In this document: piece after piece, positions 8,782 to 17,991 of the stretch | Numbering within the stretch: position 1 is the first letter of the stretch | Layout: each line of letters starts with the position of its first letter | Assembly (NCBI GenBank): GCA_965116465.1 | Contig: OZ220687.1 | Coordinates: 744,001-808,000, forward strand | Direction: 5' to 3' | From: VXNF01 sp965116465 | GTDB lineage: Bacteria; Actinomycetota; Acidimicrobiia; Acidimicrobiales; CATQHL01 | DNA length: 64,000 bases | The notes under the pieces: generated by a model | What the model was told of the DNA's origin: nothing | What the model saw: only the letters and a program-made list of their open reading frames with translations | The model's database searches: none | Translations under genes and position numbers: made by a program

Positions 8782-9870
8782 TCAGGAGCCGAACGTGGAG
8801 CGGAGCTTGCTGCGCAGCCCGCCGGACTCGATGTCCTCGCCCCGCGCCCGCGCCAGTTCGCGCAACAGGTCGGCCTGCTGGTCGTCGAGATTCTCCGGTG
8901 TCTGCACCACGATCTCCACCAGCAGGTTGCCGCGACCCCTGCCGCGGCCCCGCGGCACGCCCTTGTAGCGGCAGACCATCGTGTGACCGGTTTGCGTGCC
9001 GGACGCAATGCGCAACTCCAGCGGGCCGTCCAGCGTGTCGAGGGTGACCCTGCCGCCGAGCGCGGCCTGTGTCATCGGAACCTCCACGGTCGCCAGCAGA
9101 TCGTCGCCGTGGCGGCGCAGGGTGGCGTGCGGACGCGTCCGCACCTGCACGTAGAGATCACCGTGGGGACCGCCGCGCAGCCCCACCCCTCCCCGCCCGG
9201 ACAACCGCAACACGGTTCCGTTGTCCACGCCGGGGGGCACGTCGAGGGAGTACGTGCGCTCGCCCCGGATACGTCCGTGTCCCCAGCAGGCGCCACACGG
9301 GGACTCGACGTACCGTCCCAGACCCGAGCAGCGGCGGCACGGACCCGCCGTCACCATCTGGCCCAGCATCGATTGGCGCACCCGGCGCACCTGACCGCTC
9401 CCGCCGCAGTCGGGACAGGTCCTCGCGTCGGTCCCTGCCGCGGCTCCCGTGGCCTCGCAGTCCTTGCAGGGCACCGCCAGGGTGACGGTCACGTCCTGGA
9501 CGCCTCCGAAGACCGCCTCGGCGAGATCGAGTTCCAGAACGGTCTCGACATCGGTGCCTGCCGTCGCCGCGTTGCGGCCGGGAGCGGCGAAGCCGCCGAG
9601 GCCGGCGTCGCCGAAGAACGCCGCGAAGATGTCGAACGGGTTGGACGGGGCCTCAGCGGTTCCGAAGCGGTCGTAGTTGGCCCGCCGCTCGGGGTCGCTC
9701 AGAACCTCGTAGGCGGCGGCAAGCTCCTTGAATCGCTCCTCGGCGCCGGGATCGTCGGGATTCCGGTCGGGATGGGACTCCCGCGCCAGGCGCCGGTAGG
9801 CCTGCTTGATCTCCTCCGCAGTGGCCTGCGGGGACACGCCCAACACCTCGTAGTAGTCACGTTCCGGCAT
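8782..9870 (-). CDS. dnaJ: Chaperone DnaJ (Hsp40)
   Basis: This co-chaperone stimulates the DnaK ATPase and delivers unfolded proteins. The 362-residue protein has a J domain with HPD at 33-35, and a Gly/Phe-rich segment that is short and includes NPFDIFAAFFGDAG. Four zinc-binding CxxC units follow at Cys135/138, 152/155, 178/181 and 192/195. The C-terminal substrate-binding domain ends at SKLRSTFGS. The first zinc unit reads CKDCEATGAA, slightly off the CxxCxGxG consensus. The ATG at 9870 puts DYYEVLGV directly at the N-terminus. It is 23 bases downstream of hrcA and probably cotranscribed with it. Confidence 0.96.
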   Translation of the reverse strand: MPERDYYEVLGVSPQATAEEIKQAYRRLARESHPDRNPDDPGAEERFKELAAAYEVLSDPERRANYDRFGTAEAPSNPFDIFAAFFGDAGLGGFAAPGRNAATAGTDVETVLELDLAEAVFGGVQDVTVTLAVPCKDCEATGAAAGTDARTCPDCGGSGQVRRVRQSMLGQMVTAGPCRRCSGLGRYVESPCGACWGHGRIRGERTYSLDVPPGVDNGTVLRLSGRGGVGLRGGPHGDLYVQVRTRPHATLRRHGDDLLATVEVPMTQAALGGRVTLDTLDGPLELRIASGTQTGHTMVCRYKGVPRGRGRGRGNLLVEIVVQTPENLDDQQADLLRELARARGEDIESGGLRSKLRSTFGS

Positions 9871-9893
9871 GGGATCGAAAGTGGCGGTCGGCC

Positions 9894-10910
9894 CTAGCCG
9901 CCGCTCAGCATCCGGCCGAGCTGCCGGCTGATCACCGCCACGGTCGCCATCGCCTGGGGATAGTTGAGGTGGGTCGGACCCAGCACCGCGATGGATCCCG
10001 CCTCGTGACCCTCGACGAGGTACGGCGAGACCACCACCGAGCATTCACTCAGCGGCACCAACCCCGTCTCGCCGCCGATGGCGACCTGCATGCCCCGATC
10101 CACGATGTTCCGCAGCAGCGAGACCACTGCGTAGTGACGCTCGAGGAGGGCGAGGATCCGCTGGGCGGTCTCGACGGCGCCGAACGAGCGGACGACGGTC
10201 GCATGCCCGCCGACGAAGAGGTGCTCAGCGAGCCCGCCCTCGGCGTCTCGCAGGGCGTCCGCCGCAACCGACACCAGCCGGGCAACACTTACGGGCAGGC
10301 CCTCGACGCGAACCTCGGTGGCGGCCGGCTTGCCGACCAGTGCCCGGGCGAGCGCCTCGGCGGCACCATCGATGTCGGCGGTACTCGGGGCGGTGTTCAG
10401 CTCGAGAGCCCGCTGCTCCACGGCTCCGGTCGACAGGACGGCCACGAGGAGCACCACGTGGCTCGAGAGTTCCACGAGCTGCACGGACCGGACAACAGCC
10501 GAGTCGGCGCGGGGGCCCACCACGACGGCTGTGCAGCGCGTCACGTCCGCCAGCAGCACCGAGAGCGACGCCAGCACCGATCCCAACTCGCCGTGGGCCT
10601 GCTCGAAGAACTCGCTGATCTGCCGGCCCTCCACCGGCCCGAGGCTGTAGGGCGCCATGAGGGCGTCGACGAAGTAGCGATAGCCGGCCTCGGTGGGCAC
10701 CCGGCCCGAGGAGGTGTGCGGCTGGTGCAGGTAGCCGGCCTGCTCGAGGGCCAGCATCTCCTTGCGGATCGTCGCCGGGGAGACGCCGAAGTCCTGCGAG
10801 TCGTAGACGGTGCCCGAGCCGACCGGTGAGGCGCCGGCGATGTAGCACTCCACGACGGCGCGCAGGACCTCCTCCTTGCGTGGTGACAGCGCATCGGAGC
10901 GAGAACCCAT
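9894..10910 (-). CDS. hrcA: Heat-inducible transcription repressor HrcA
   Basis: HrcA represses class I heat-shock genes by binding CIRCE operators. The 338-residue protein has the N-terminal winged helix (SPRKEEVLRAVVECYI, SPATIRKEMLALEQAGYL, HTSSGRVPT), a GAF-like dimerisation core and the C-terminal segment GPTHLNYPQAMATV typical of HrcA. It lies between lepA and dnaJ on the same strand with short gaps, as in many Gram-positive bacteria. No CIRCE inverted repeat is visible around this operon, so the target sites are probably elsewhere (for example groE). Confidence 0.96.
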   Translation of the reverse strand: MGSRSDALSPRKEEVLRAVVECYIAGASPVGSGTVYDSQDFGVSPATIRKEMLALEQAGYLHQPHTSSGRVPTEAGYRYFVDALMAPYSLGPVEGRQISEFFEQAHGELGSVLASLSVLLADVTRCTAVVVGPRADSAVVRSVQLVELSSHVVLLVAVLSTGAVEQRALELNTAPSTADIDGAAEALARALVGKPAATEVRVEGLPVSVARLVSVAADALRDAEGGLAEHLFVGGHATVVRSFGAVETAQRILALLERHYAVVSLLRNIVDRGMQVAIGGETGLVPLSECSVVVSPYLVEGHEAGSIAVLGPTHLNYPQAMATVAVISRQLGRMLSGG

Positions 10911-10944
10911 GGCGATCCGATACTACCGCCCCGCCTCGGGAGCC

Positions 10945-12732
10945 CTAGTCCGTCGGCATCCGCAGCGCCGAGACGAAAGCCTCGGGCGGCACCTCCACCC
11001 GGCCGATCGCCTTCATCCGCTTCTTCCCGGCCTTCTGGCGTTCCAGCAGCTTCCGCTTGCGGGTGACGTCACCGCCGTAGAGCCCTGCCGTCACGTCCTT
11101 GCGGTAGGCCTTGACCGTCTCCCGGGCGATGATGCGGCTGCCGATCGCCGCCTGGATCGGCACGTCGAACTGCTGCCGCGGGATCAGCTGGCGCAGCTTG
11201 GCGGTCATCTTCCGCCCGTACGAGTAGGCCTCGCTGCGGTGCACGATGGAGCTGAAGGCGTCGACCGGCTCTCCCTGCAGCAGGATGTCCACCTTCACCA
11301 GGTCGGAGTCCTCGTAGCCGTCGGGGTCGTAGTCCAGGCTGGCGTAGCCCTGCGTGCGGCTCTTGAGCTGGTCGTAGAAGTCGGTGACGACCTCCGCCAG
11401 CGGCAGCCGGTAGCGCAACTCCACCCGCTCCGGCGACAGGTAGTCCATGCCCCTGAGGCTGCCCCGGCGCTTCTGGCAGAGCTCCATGAGCGTCCCCGTG
11501 TGACGCGCCGGAGCGATGATCGTAAGCAGCAGGAAGGGCTCGGCGATGGCCGCCACCTCGCCCGCCGGCGGCAACCGGCTGGGACTGTCGACGGCCACCT
11601 CGGTGCCCGCCGTCGTCCGCACCCGGTACTCCACCGACGGTGTCGTGGCGATGATGTCCAGGTCGAACTCCCGCCCCAGCCGCTCGGTGATGATCTCCAT
11701 GTGCAGCAGGCCCAGGAACCCGCAGCGATAGCCGAAGCCCAGAGCGGTGGAGGTCTCGGGTGTGTAGCTGAAGCTGGAGTCGTTGAGCCGGAGCCTGTCG
11801 AGAGCGTCACGGAGGTCGAGGTACTCGTCGCCGTCGATGGGATAGAGCCCGCAGAACACCATCGCCTTGGGCTCGCGGTACCCCACGAGCGGCGCCGGCG
11901 CCGGGCGGTGCGCCTCGGTGACCGTTTCGCCGGCGCGGGCCTCGGCGGTGTTCTTGATGCCGGCGATGAGGTACCCCACCTCGCCGGGCCCCAGTTCGTC
12001 CACCGGCGTCGGCGTCGGCGTGCGCACTCCGATCTCCTGGATCTCGTGGGTGGTCGCGGCCTGCATGAAGCGCAACTGCGAGCCGCTTCTGAGGGTTCCC
12101 TGCACCACCCGCACCGAGCTGACCACTCCCCGGTACTGATCGAAGTGGGAGTCGAAGATGAGCGCCTGCAGTTCCGCCTCGGGATCACCGGCGGGTGGCG
12201 GCACCCGGGTGGTCATCGCGTCGAGCAACTCGCGCACGCCCTCGCCCGTCTTGGCCGAGATGCGCAGCACGTCGGCTGCGGGGATCCCCAGGACCTGCTC
12301 GATCTCGCCCGCCACCCGGTCGGGCTCGGCGGCCGGCAGGTCCAGCTTGTTGAGCGCCGCCACGATCTCGAGCTCGCCCTCCAGCGCCATCGAGCAGTTG
12401 GCCAGGGTCTGCGCCTCGATGCCCTGGGCGGCATCGGTGAGCAGGATGACGCCCTCGCACGCCGCCAGCGAGCGTGACACCTCGTAGCCGAAGTCCACGT
12501 GTCCCGGCGTGTCGATCAGGTTGATCAGCCACGGGCCGTAGCACAGGCGCACGCTCTGCAGCTTGATGGTGATGCCGCGCTCGCGCTCCAGGTCCATGGA
12601 ATCCAGGTACTGGGCGCGCATCGCACGCGGTTCCACCGCCTCGCACAACTCCAGGAAACGGTCGGCGAGCGTGGACTTCCCGTGATCGATGTGGGCGATG
12701 ATCGCCACGTTGCGTATGCGGGACTGATCCAT
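10945..12732 (-). CDS. lepA: Elongation factor 4 (LepA), back-translocating GTPase
   Basis: A ribosome-associated GTPase of 595 residues, close to the usual 600. The GTPase motifs are G1 AHIDHGKS, G3 DTPGHVDF and G4 NKLD. The LepA-specific C-terminal domain with SYGRKMTAKLRQLIPRQ is present, and the end (KAGKKRMKAIGRVEVP) is typical. The ATG at 12732 has GAGG about 6 bases upstream. It heads the lepA-hrcA-dnaJ series and is divergent from rpsT, as in many actinobacteria. Confidence 0.97.
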   Translation of the reverse strand: MDQSRIRNVAIIAHIDHGKSTLADRFLELCEAVEPRAMRAQYLDSMDLERERGITIKLQSVRLCYGPWLINLIDTPGHVDFGYEVSRSLAACEGVILLTDAAQGIEAQTLANCSMALEGELEIVAALNKLDLPAAEPDRVAGEIEQVLGIPAADVLRISAKTGEGVRELLDAMTTRVPPPAGDPEAELQALIFDSHFDQYRGVVSSVRVVQGTLRSGSQLRFMQAATTHEIQEIGVRTPTPTPVDELGPGEVGYLIAGIKNTAEARAGETVTEAHRPAPAPLVGYREPKAMVFCGLYPIDGDEYLDLRDALDRLRLNDSSFSYTPETSTALGFGYRCGFLGLLHMEIITERLGREFDLDIIATTPSVEYRVRTTAGTEVAVDSPSRLPPAGEVAAIAEPFLLLTIIAPARHTGTLMELCQKRRGSLRGMDYLSPERVELRYRLPLAEVVTDFYDQLKSRTQGYASLDYDPDGYEDSDLVKVDILLQGEPVDAFSSIVHRSEAYSYGRKMTAKLRQLIPRQQFDVPIQAAIGSRIIARETVKAYRKDVTAGLYGGDVTRKRKLLERQKAGKKRMKAIGRVEVPPEAFVSALRMPTD

Positions 12733-12977
12733 GACCTCGAAAGCAGCGGCACCGGCGACCGGACCGAGCACTCCGGCGGGCCCGCCGGCCTCCCCGAGCG
12801 GGCGGGCACCCAGGATTCCTGACCGCGATGCTACCGGCCGCCGGGTGGTCGGCCGCGCCTCGGGGGGACCGCACAGGCGCAGGTCTCGGTAGCATGCACG
12901 GGTCGATTGGGGCACCCCGGCCCGGGCGCGCACGCGCGATCGCCCGGCTCGCCCCGTCAGCGATCGCGAGGAGCAAC

Positions 12978-13253
12978 GTGGCCAACATCAAGAGCCAGAT
13001 CAAGCGGAACCGCCAGAACATCAAGCGACGGACACGCAACCGGGCGGTCCGGTCGGAGATCAACACGCGCAGCACCGGTGCCGAGGCGGCCGCACGCGCC
13101 GGCGACGCCGACGCCGCCGAGAAGCTCCGGATGGCGGTCAAGCGGATCGACATGGCGGCCGCCAAGGGCGTTCTGCATCCCAACACCGCTTCTCGCAGGA
13201 AGTCCCGGCTGACCCGCCGCATCGCCCGCATCAACGCCGGCGAGGAGGGCTGA
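12978..13253 (+). CDS. rpsT: 30S ribosomal protein S20
   Basis: A small, very basic helical protein (91 residues) that binds 16S rRNA early in 30S assembly. The sequence begins VANIKSQIKRNRQNIKRR and contains AAAKGVLHPNTASRRKSRL, both characteristic of S20. The GTG at 12978 has GAGGAG 5-10 bases upstream, which sets the start; an in-frame ATG further upstream lacks S20 similarity. It converges on holA, the usual actinobacterial arrangement. Confidence 0.97.
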   Translation: MANIKSQIKRNRQNIKRRTRNRAVRSEINTRSTGAEAAARAGDADAAEKLRMAVKRIDMAAAKGVLHPNTASRRKSRLTRRIARINAGEEG

Positions 13254-13257
13254 GGTC

Positions 13258-13275
13258 CCGCCGCCTCAGCGGCGG
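13258..13275. terminator. Hairpin between convergent rpsT and holA
   Basis: CCGCCGC (13258-13264) and GCGGCGG (13269-13275) form a perfect 7-bp stem around the loop CTCA. It overlaps the holA stop codon and lies just after the rpsT stop, so it could end both transcripts. Confidence 0.45.
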
Positions 13276-14330
13276 TGCAACTGGCTGAGCCGGGCGACGA
13301 GGACCTCCAGGGTCACCTCGGGCTCGAGCGCCGTCCGGCCGCGCAGATCCAGGTCGGCGGCGGCCAGGAGGGCCACCGCCCGGCGGATCCCGTCCCCTCC
13401 GAGCCTCCGGGACGCCGTCAACGCCCCGCGGGCGGCGAACGTGGAGCCGCCCTTGCGCAACAGGCCGGCACTTCGCAGCACCTCGGCCGCGGCCGCCTCG
13501 TCGCGCGCCCCGGACCCGTCGAGGTGCAGCATGCGGTCGACGTGGTTCCGCAGGATCGCCAGGATCTGCATCGGGTGCATCGCCTCGGGGCCGCAGAGCC
13601 GCTGCAGGCAGGCCAGCGAGCCGCCGATGTCGCCGCTGCCGATGGCGTCGGTGAGTTCCCACGGCGGCACCGTGCCGCGTGCACCCAGGAACGGCGCCAC
13701 GTCGCCGGCCCCCAGGGTGGCCCCGGACCCGTAGGCCCCCTCGAGGGTGTCCAGAATCGCCCAGACGCGGGTCCGATTCTCGCCCAGGTGCTCGGCAACC
13801 AGGTCGGTGGCAGCACGATCCAACCTCACCCGGGCATCGGCGAGCTGGTGGGTCAGCCAGGTCCGTCCCGCCTTCCCCCGGCCCGTCTCGGCGCGGTGGC
13901 AGACGCCTCCGGCGGAGGTGACCGCGTCCGCCAGAGCGGCGGGCAGGGGCCGGTTCTGGGTCTGCGTGGCGCCCTTCTCCCACACGAGCAGCAGGCGCGT
14001 CGTCTCCAGCGGCTCCGCCAGGTAGTCCACGAGCGGGCCGAGGTCGGGCGCGGGGAACACGCCCAGCCGGCGGGCCACCACGACCCGGTAGTCGCTCAGC
14101 ATCGGGGGCGTCTGGGCGGCGTCGATGACCGGCGTCAGGGCGAGGGTGCCGTCGGCGGCGGTGTAGTCGTCCTCGTCCAGTTCGGTCACGACCAGGGCGC
14201 GATCGGCCTCTCCCACCAGGCGGGTGAGGGAATCGCTCACCATCCGGGAGAGTGCGGCCGCCTCGCCTCCCGCCACCAGCTCGACAGCCGCCTGCACCGC
14301 GGCGCCACCCTGCGCCGCGGGCGGGCTCAC
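13266..14330 (-). CDS. holA: DNA polymerase III subunit delta
   Basis: The clamp-loader delta subunit opens the beta sliding clamp during replication. The 354-residue sequence has the divergent AAA+-like layout of HolA without a functional Walker A. Recognisable segments include LVVTELDEDD, MLSDYRVVVARRLGVFP, LLVWEKGA and the C-terminal helical domain ending LSQLHRR. The GTG start overlaps the stop of the upstream folP-like gene by 4 bases (GTGA), pointing to translational coupling. Its neighbours comEA-comEC upstream and rpsT convergent are the standard actinobacterial context for holA. Confidence 0.9.
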   Translation of the reverse strand: MSPPAAQGGAAVQAAVELVAGGEAAALSRMVSDSLTRLVGEADRALVVTELDEDDYTAADGTLALTPVIDAAQTPPMLSDYRVVVARRLGVFPAPDLGPLVDYLAEPLETTRLLLVWEKGATQTQNRPLPAALADAVTSAGGVCHRAETGRGKAGRTWLTHQLADARVRLDRAATDLVAEHLGENRTRVWAILDTLEGAYGSGATLGAGDVAPFLGARGTVPPWELTDAIGSGDIGGSLACLQRLCGPEAMHPMQILAILRNHVDRMLHLDGSGARDEAAAAEVLRSAGLLRKGGSTFAARGALTASRRLGGDGIRRAVALLAAADLDLRGRTALEPEVTLEVLVARLSQLHRR

Positions 14331-15220
14331 GGTGTCGCTCCCGCAGCGACCCCCGCCGCGGCGGGCCCGCCGATGTCGCCGGCCGGCCCGGCGCAGCGCC
14401 GGCGCAGCGCGTTGGTGACCTCCACGACTCGCCGGGCGGCCCGCACGTCGTGGGCGCGGATCACGCCGCAGCCGTCGAAGGCGCCGAGCGCGTGGGCGGC
14501 GATGTTGCCGGCGCGGCGGTCGCCCACCTCAGTCCCGCAGAGCCAGCCGAGGAAGCCCTTGTTGGAGGCCGAGAGCAGCACCGGATAGCCGAGCGCCGCC
14601 AGGTGGTCGCCGCGGCGCAGCAGCTCGGCGGACATGGCGGGGGTCTTGCCGAGATCCAGCCCGGCATCCAGCAGCACCCGGGTCCGCCCCAGCCCCGCGA
14701 AGGCCGCCCACGCCGCCCGCTCGGCCAGATAGCTCCGGACCTCGCCCAGCAGGTCCTCGTAGACGGGCTCGGGGTCGGCGTAGCGGGGCACCAGGCGCAC
14801 GTGGCAGGCCACCACGGAGGCGCCGGCGGCGGCGGCGGCCGGCAGGTAGTCGGGATCCGCGAAGCCGCTGATGTCGTTGCCGAGCACGGCGCCGGCGGCG
14901 TAGGCCTCCTCGGCCACCGAGGCGCGCCAGGTGTCCACCGACAGCGGGACGTCGAAGCGGGCGGCGAGGGCGCCAATGGCGGGCACCACGCGCTCGGCCT
15001 CCTCGCCGGCTGTGACCTCGTGGCCGGGCCCGGCCTTCACGCCGCCCACGTCGAGGATGTCGGCGCCGTCGGCGCAGAGTTGCTCGGCCTTGGCGAGGAA
15101 GTCGTCGAAGTCCCAGTACTCGCCGGCGTCGAAGAACGAGTCGGGCGTGCGGTTGAGGATCCCCATCACCAGCGGGCGCTCGGCGAGGTCAGAGCAGCGC
15201 TCGCCCAACTCCAGCAGCAC
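14327..15220 (-). CDS. folP: Dihydropteroate synthase homologue, FolP2-like
   Basis: A 297-residue TIM-barrel protein of the pterin-binding family. The N-terminal signature MGILNRTPDSFFDAG is intact and an RAHDV segment near the end matches the usual RVHDV. Other active-site segments differ from true folate enzymes: DVGGVKAGPG (57-66) replaces DIGGESTRPG, ACHVRL replaces MHMRG, DAGLDLGKT replaces DPGIGFGKT, and SASNKGFLG (217-225) replaces the SRKRFIG type. These changes resemble the mycobacterial FolP2 branch, whose synthase activity is in doubt. It may therefore have another role. It sits 10 bases after comEC and overlaps holA, so it is part of that operon. The GTG start has no strong ribosome-binding site. 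Confidence 0.78.
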   Translation of the reverse strand: MLLELGERCSDLAERPLVMGILNRTPDSFFDAGEYWDFDDFLAKAEQLCADGADILDVGGVKAGPGHEVTAGEEAERVVPAIGALAARFDVPLSVDTWRASVAEEAYAAGAVLGNDISGFADPDYLPAAAAAGASVVACHVRLVPRYADPEPVYEDLLGEVRSYLAERAAWAAFAGLGRTRVLLDAGLDLGKTPAMSAELLRRGDHLAALGYPVLLSASNKGFLGWLCGTEVGDRRAGNIAAHALGAFDGCGVIRAHDVRAARRVVEVTNALRRRCAGPAGDIGGPAAAGVAAGATP

Positions 15221-15230
15221 GCCCGAGACG

Positions 15231-17153
15231 CTACCCGCCGCCTGGGACGGCGTTCACCCGAACCTCCAACCGCTCGATTCCCGACTCGACACTCACGACG
15301 AGGTCGCCGACGGCGGCCACGGAACCGGGGGCGGGAACCGTCGCCCCGGCGATCAAGCTCTCCCCGGGAGCCCAGACGACCGCCGGCCCGTAGCGCCGCT
15401 GCAGCACGGCAACGTCGCCGGCCGCCGAGGTGCCGCCTCCCGACGCCACGATGAGGTCGATCCGGTCGGCGCCGGCCACCCGGATGTCGCCCAGGAGCCG
15501 CTCGGCGTTCTCGCTGCCGCCCAGCAGCAGCACGGCGCTGCGGGGTGTCCACCAGAGCGTGGACTCCCAGCCGACGGCGAGCACCTGCGGGACGGGCGCC
15601 GGGCGGGTTCGCTCCGCCAGCAGCGGCGCCGCCAGCACGGCCCCGACCGCCAGCCAGGCGACCAGGACCGCGCCGCGCCGGCGCCGGGCGGCCACCACGA
15701 TCGCCAGGGCGGCCCCGAGCAGCAGCACGTGCGCCAGACGCAGCTGGCCGAGGCGCATCCCGGTGAAGGTCGCCGCCACGCCCTCGATCCACACCAGCAG
15801 TCCCCGGGTGGGCGCGTGCAGCCACGCGGCCGGCGACCCTCCGATCAACCCCGCCACGAAGCCCCCGGTCAGCCCCCACATCATCACGGCCGCCGCGGCC
15901 GGCGCCGCCAGCAGGTTGGCAGGCAGGGCCGCCACCGGCATGCCGCCGAAGACCGGGACCACCAGGGGCGCCACCGCCAACTGTGCGGCCGCGGTGACCG
16001 CCAGGGCCTTCGCCACCGGCCGCGGCCCCCCGATCCGCTCGGCAAGGCGCGGCGCCCAGAAGAGGATCCCCGCCGAGGCCGCCACGGACAGGCGGAATGC
16101 CAGCGAGTGGACCAGCAGCGGCTGCCAGAGCACGAGCCCCGCCACGGCCAGGGCCAGAACGCGCCGTCCCGAGACCTGCCGTCCGGCCAGCCAGACGCTC
16201 ACCGCAATGGCGGCCATGGCCGTGGCCCGCAGCACCGAGGGTTCGAAGCGGGTGACCGTGGCGAACAGACCCAGTACCCCCAGGATCACGAGCCACCGCC
16301 CCCACAGGCCGAGCCGCACCGCCAGCGGCTGCACCAGCAGCAGCACGAAGGCCACGTTCTGCCCGGAGACGGCCAGCAGGTGGGTGAGCCCCGCCCCGCG
16401 GAAGTCGTCGGCCGTCTGGGGCGAGCGGTCCCGGTCGTCACCGATCAGCAAACCGGTGAACAGGGCTCTCTCCTCGGTGCCCAGCGACGCGGCACCTCGT
16501 ACCAGCACCGCCCGCAGGGCGTTGGCGACGCGGTGGTGCGGTGCGCCGGGGTGAACCTCGCCCACTTCGCCGACCACCAGGCGCCCGACCGCCCCGGCGC
16601 TTCGTAACCGATGGGAGTCGCCTGCCGCCGGCGTCACGCTGCCGGTCACCTCCACGACCTGGCCCGCCGCCAGCCCCGACAGCCGGGCTCCCGTCCCTCC
16701 CCAGGCCCAGACCTCCATGCGCCCCCGGGAGGTGTCGGCCACCGCACGGGTCGCCCCCTTGCGCGCCACGGGGTCGGCCACCAACACGATCCGGTCCTGC
16801 AGGCGCCCCGGCTCGACGGTGGCGCCGAGTTCGGAAGCGGCCGTCGCAGCTGAGAACGACGCCAGCAACCCCGCGGCGGCGCAGAGCAGCAGCGGCCGTC
16901 GCAACGCCAAAGCCCCCAGGACGCACCCGAGCGCCACCAGCCGCGGCCCCGGCACCGCCACCACCGCACCGGCCACCACGCCGGCTGCCAGGAGGTAGAC
17001 CCAGCGATCCGAGTCCGGTCCCGCAGGCTTCATCCCCCGCCGCGGTGCCTGGTCTCGCTGCCGGGTGCCCGAGGGTTCCGCCGCGGCGGCTGTGCACCGG
17101 TTCGACTCCCCAACAGCGCCCACGCCTTCAGCGGGGACGGCGCGCTCGCTCAC
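15231..17153 (-). CDS. comEC: ComEC/Rec2-type competence membrane protein
   Basis: The predicted inner-membrane channel for single-stranded DNA uptake in natural transformation. The 640-residue protein has an N-terminal hydrophobic pair, an OB-like soluble domain, and the ComEC core with GLLIGDDRDRSP and THLLAVSGQNVAF, followed by many membrane helices. The C-terminal domain corresponds to the metallo-beta-lactamase-like part, but the metal-ligand HxHxDH motif and the DVGQGD start are missing (AVGWES and VASGGG stand there). That nuclease-like domain is probably inactive. The GTG start overlaps the comEA stop (GTGA). Confidence 0.9.
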   Translation of the reverse strand: MSERAVPAEGVGAVGESNRCTAAAAEPSGTRQRDQAPRRGMKPAGPDSDRWVYLLAAGVVAGAVVAVPGPRLVALGCVLGALALRRPLLLCAAAGLLASFSAATAASELGATVEPGRLQDRIVLVADPVARKGATRAVADTSRGRMEVWAWGGTGARLSGLAAGQVVEVTGSVTPAAGDSHRLRSAGAVGRLVVGEVGEVHPGAPHHRVANALRAVLVRGAASLGTEERALFTGLLIGDDRDRSPQTADDFRGAGLTHLLAVSGQNVAFVLLLVQPLAVRLGLWGRWLVILGVLGLFATVTRFEPSVLRATAMAAIAVSVWLAGRQVSGRRVLALAVAGLVLWQPLLVHSLAFRLSVAASAGILFWAPRLAERIGGPRPVAKALAVTAAAQLAVAPLVVPVFGGMPVAALPANLLAAPAAAAVMMWGLTGGFVAGLIGGSPAAWLHAPTRGLLVWIEGVAATFTGMRLGQLRLAHVLLLGAALAIVVAARRRRGAVLVAWLAVGAVLAAPLLAERTRPAPVPQVLAVGWESTLWWTPRSAVLLLGGSENAERLLGDIRVAGADRIDLIVASGGGTSAAGDVAVLQRRYGPAVVWAPGESLIAGATVPAPGSVAAVGDLVVSVESGIERLEVRVNAVPGGG

Positions 17154-17821
17154 TGGGTGGCAGTGACGAGATCGGCGATGCGGCTCAGCTTCACAGGCCC
17201 GATCCCGGTGACCTCCTGCAGCGACTCGACGGACGGGAACGGCCCCTCCTGCTCGCGGTGGCTGATGATCGCCGCCGCAGTGACCGGACCGATGCCCGGA
17301 AGCGCCTCGAGTTCGGCGGCGCCGGCCGAGTTCACGTCGATCGGTTCCGGCGGCGCTTCGGTGGCGCCGGACTGCCCGGGCGGAGCCTCCACGATGTTCA
17401 ACTCGGCCGGAGGGTCCTCGCCGTGAGCGGGGAAGTGAACGCGCGCACCGTCGGCCAGGGGCGCCGCCAGGTTGATGCCGCCGAGGTCGGCACCGTCGCC
17501 CGGACCACCCGCGGCCTCCAGCAGATCCACGACGCGCGCAGAGGGCGCCAGCCGATAGACGCCGGGTCGCGCCACCGTGCCGGCGGCGTGCACCACGATC
17601 TCGGCCTCCTGTGGCCCTGGGGCGCCCGGTGCGCCGGCCTCCGGCTGCACCGGACTCGCCCGGGGAAGCACGACCGCAGCGGCGCGCTGCTCAGACCGCA
17701 GGGCGAGGCAGCCTCCGACAGCCAGGAGCACGACCGCGGCCAGACCGGCGACCGCGCGCCAGGAGACTGACTCGATCCACCGCCCCAGTCGCTCCCCGGC
17801 ACCGGCCATCCCCGCTTCCAC
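17150..17821 (-). CDS. comEA: ComEA-type DNA-binding competence protein
   Basis: A membrane-anchored receptor that binds incoming double-stranded DNA and hands it to ComEC. The 223-residue protein has one N-terminal membrane helix (about 22-41), an SLBB-like domain (VVHAAGTVARPGVYRL), a Pro/Glu-rich linker, and a C-terminal helix-hairpin-helix pair (NSAGAAELEALPGIGPVTA, VTGIGPVKLSRI). The GTG at 17821 would be nearly leaderless from the promoter found just upstream. An ATG four codons later has a purine-rich GAAGCGGGG in front of it and is an alternative start. Confidence 0.92.
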   Translation of the reverse strand: MEAGMAGAGERLGRWIESVSWRAVAGLAAVVLLAVGGCLALRSEQRAAAVVLPRASPVQPEAGAPGAPGPQEAEIVVHAAGTVARPGVYRLAPSARVVDLLEAAGGPGDGADLGGINLAAPLADGARVHFPAHGEDPPAELNIVEAPPGQSGATEAPPEPIDVNSAGAAELEALPGIGPVTAAAIISHREQEGPFPSVESLQEVTGIGPVKLSRIADLVTATQ

Positions 17822-17829
17822 AAGCAGAG

Positions 17830-17857
17830 TATCTACCGCTCATGGGAGTTATTTCAA
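17830..17857 (-). promoter_or_regulatory. Putative promoter of comEA-comEC-folP-holA
   Basis: On the minus strand, TTGAAA (17857-17852) and TAGATA (17835-17830) are separated by 16 bases. They lie in a short AT-rich island in the gap facing the APH-like gene. The predicted transcription start falls within a few bases of the GTG at 17821. Confidence 0.45.
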
Positions 17858-17991
17858 TATATTTCCCTATGTATAATGTTCATTAGCTGACGGGCGGTGG
17901 GCCCGAGCGACCACCCGCGCAGCGTCGGGAAATCAATGTGCGAGCCCCGCCGACTCGCCGCCCGGCCCGGCTGTAGCGTGACGCGCGTCCC

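Noticed and set aside
9870..10945. CIRCE operator controlling hrcA-dnaJ
   Set aside because: No TTAGCACTC-N9-GAGTGCTAA-like inverted repeat was seen upstream of lepA, hrcA or dnaJ.
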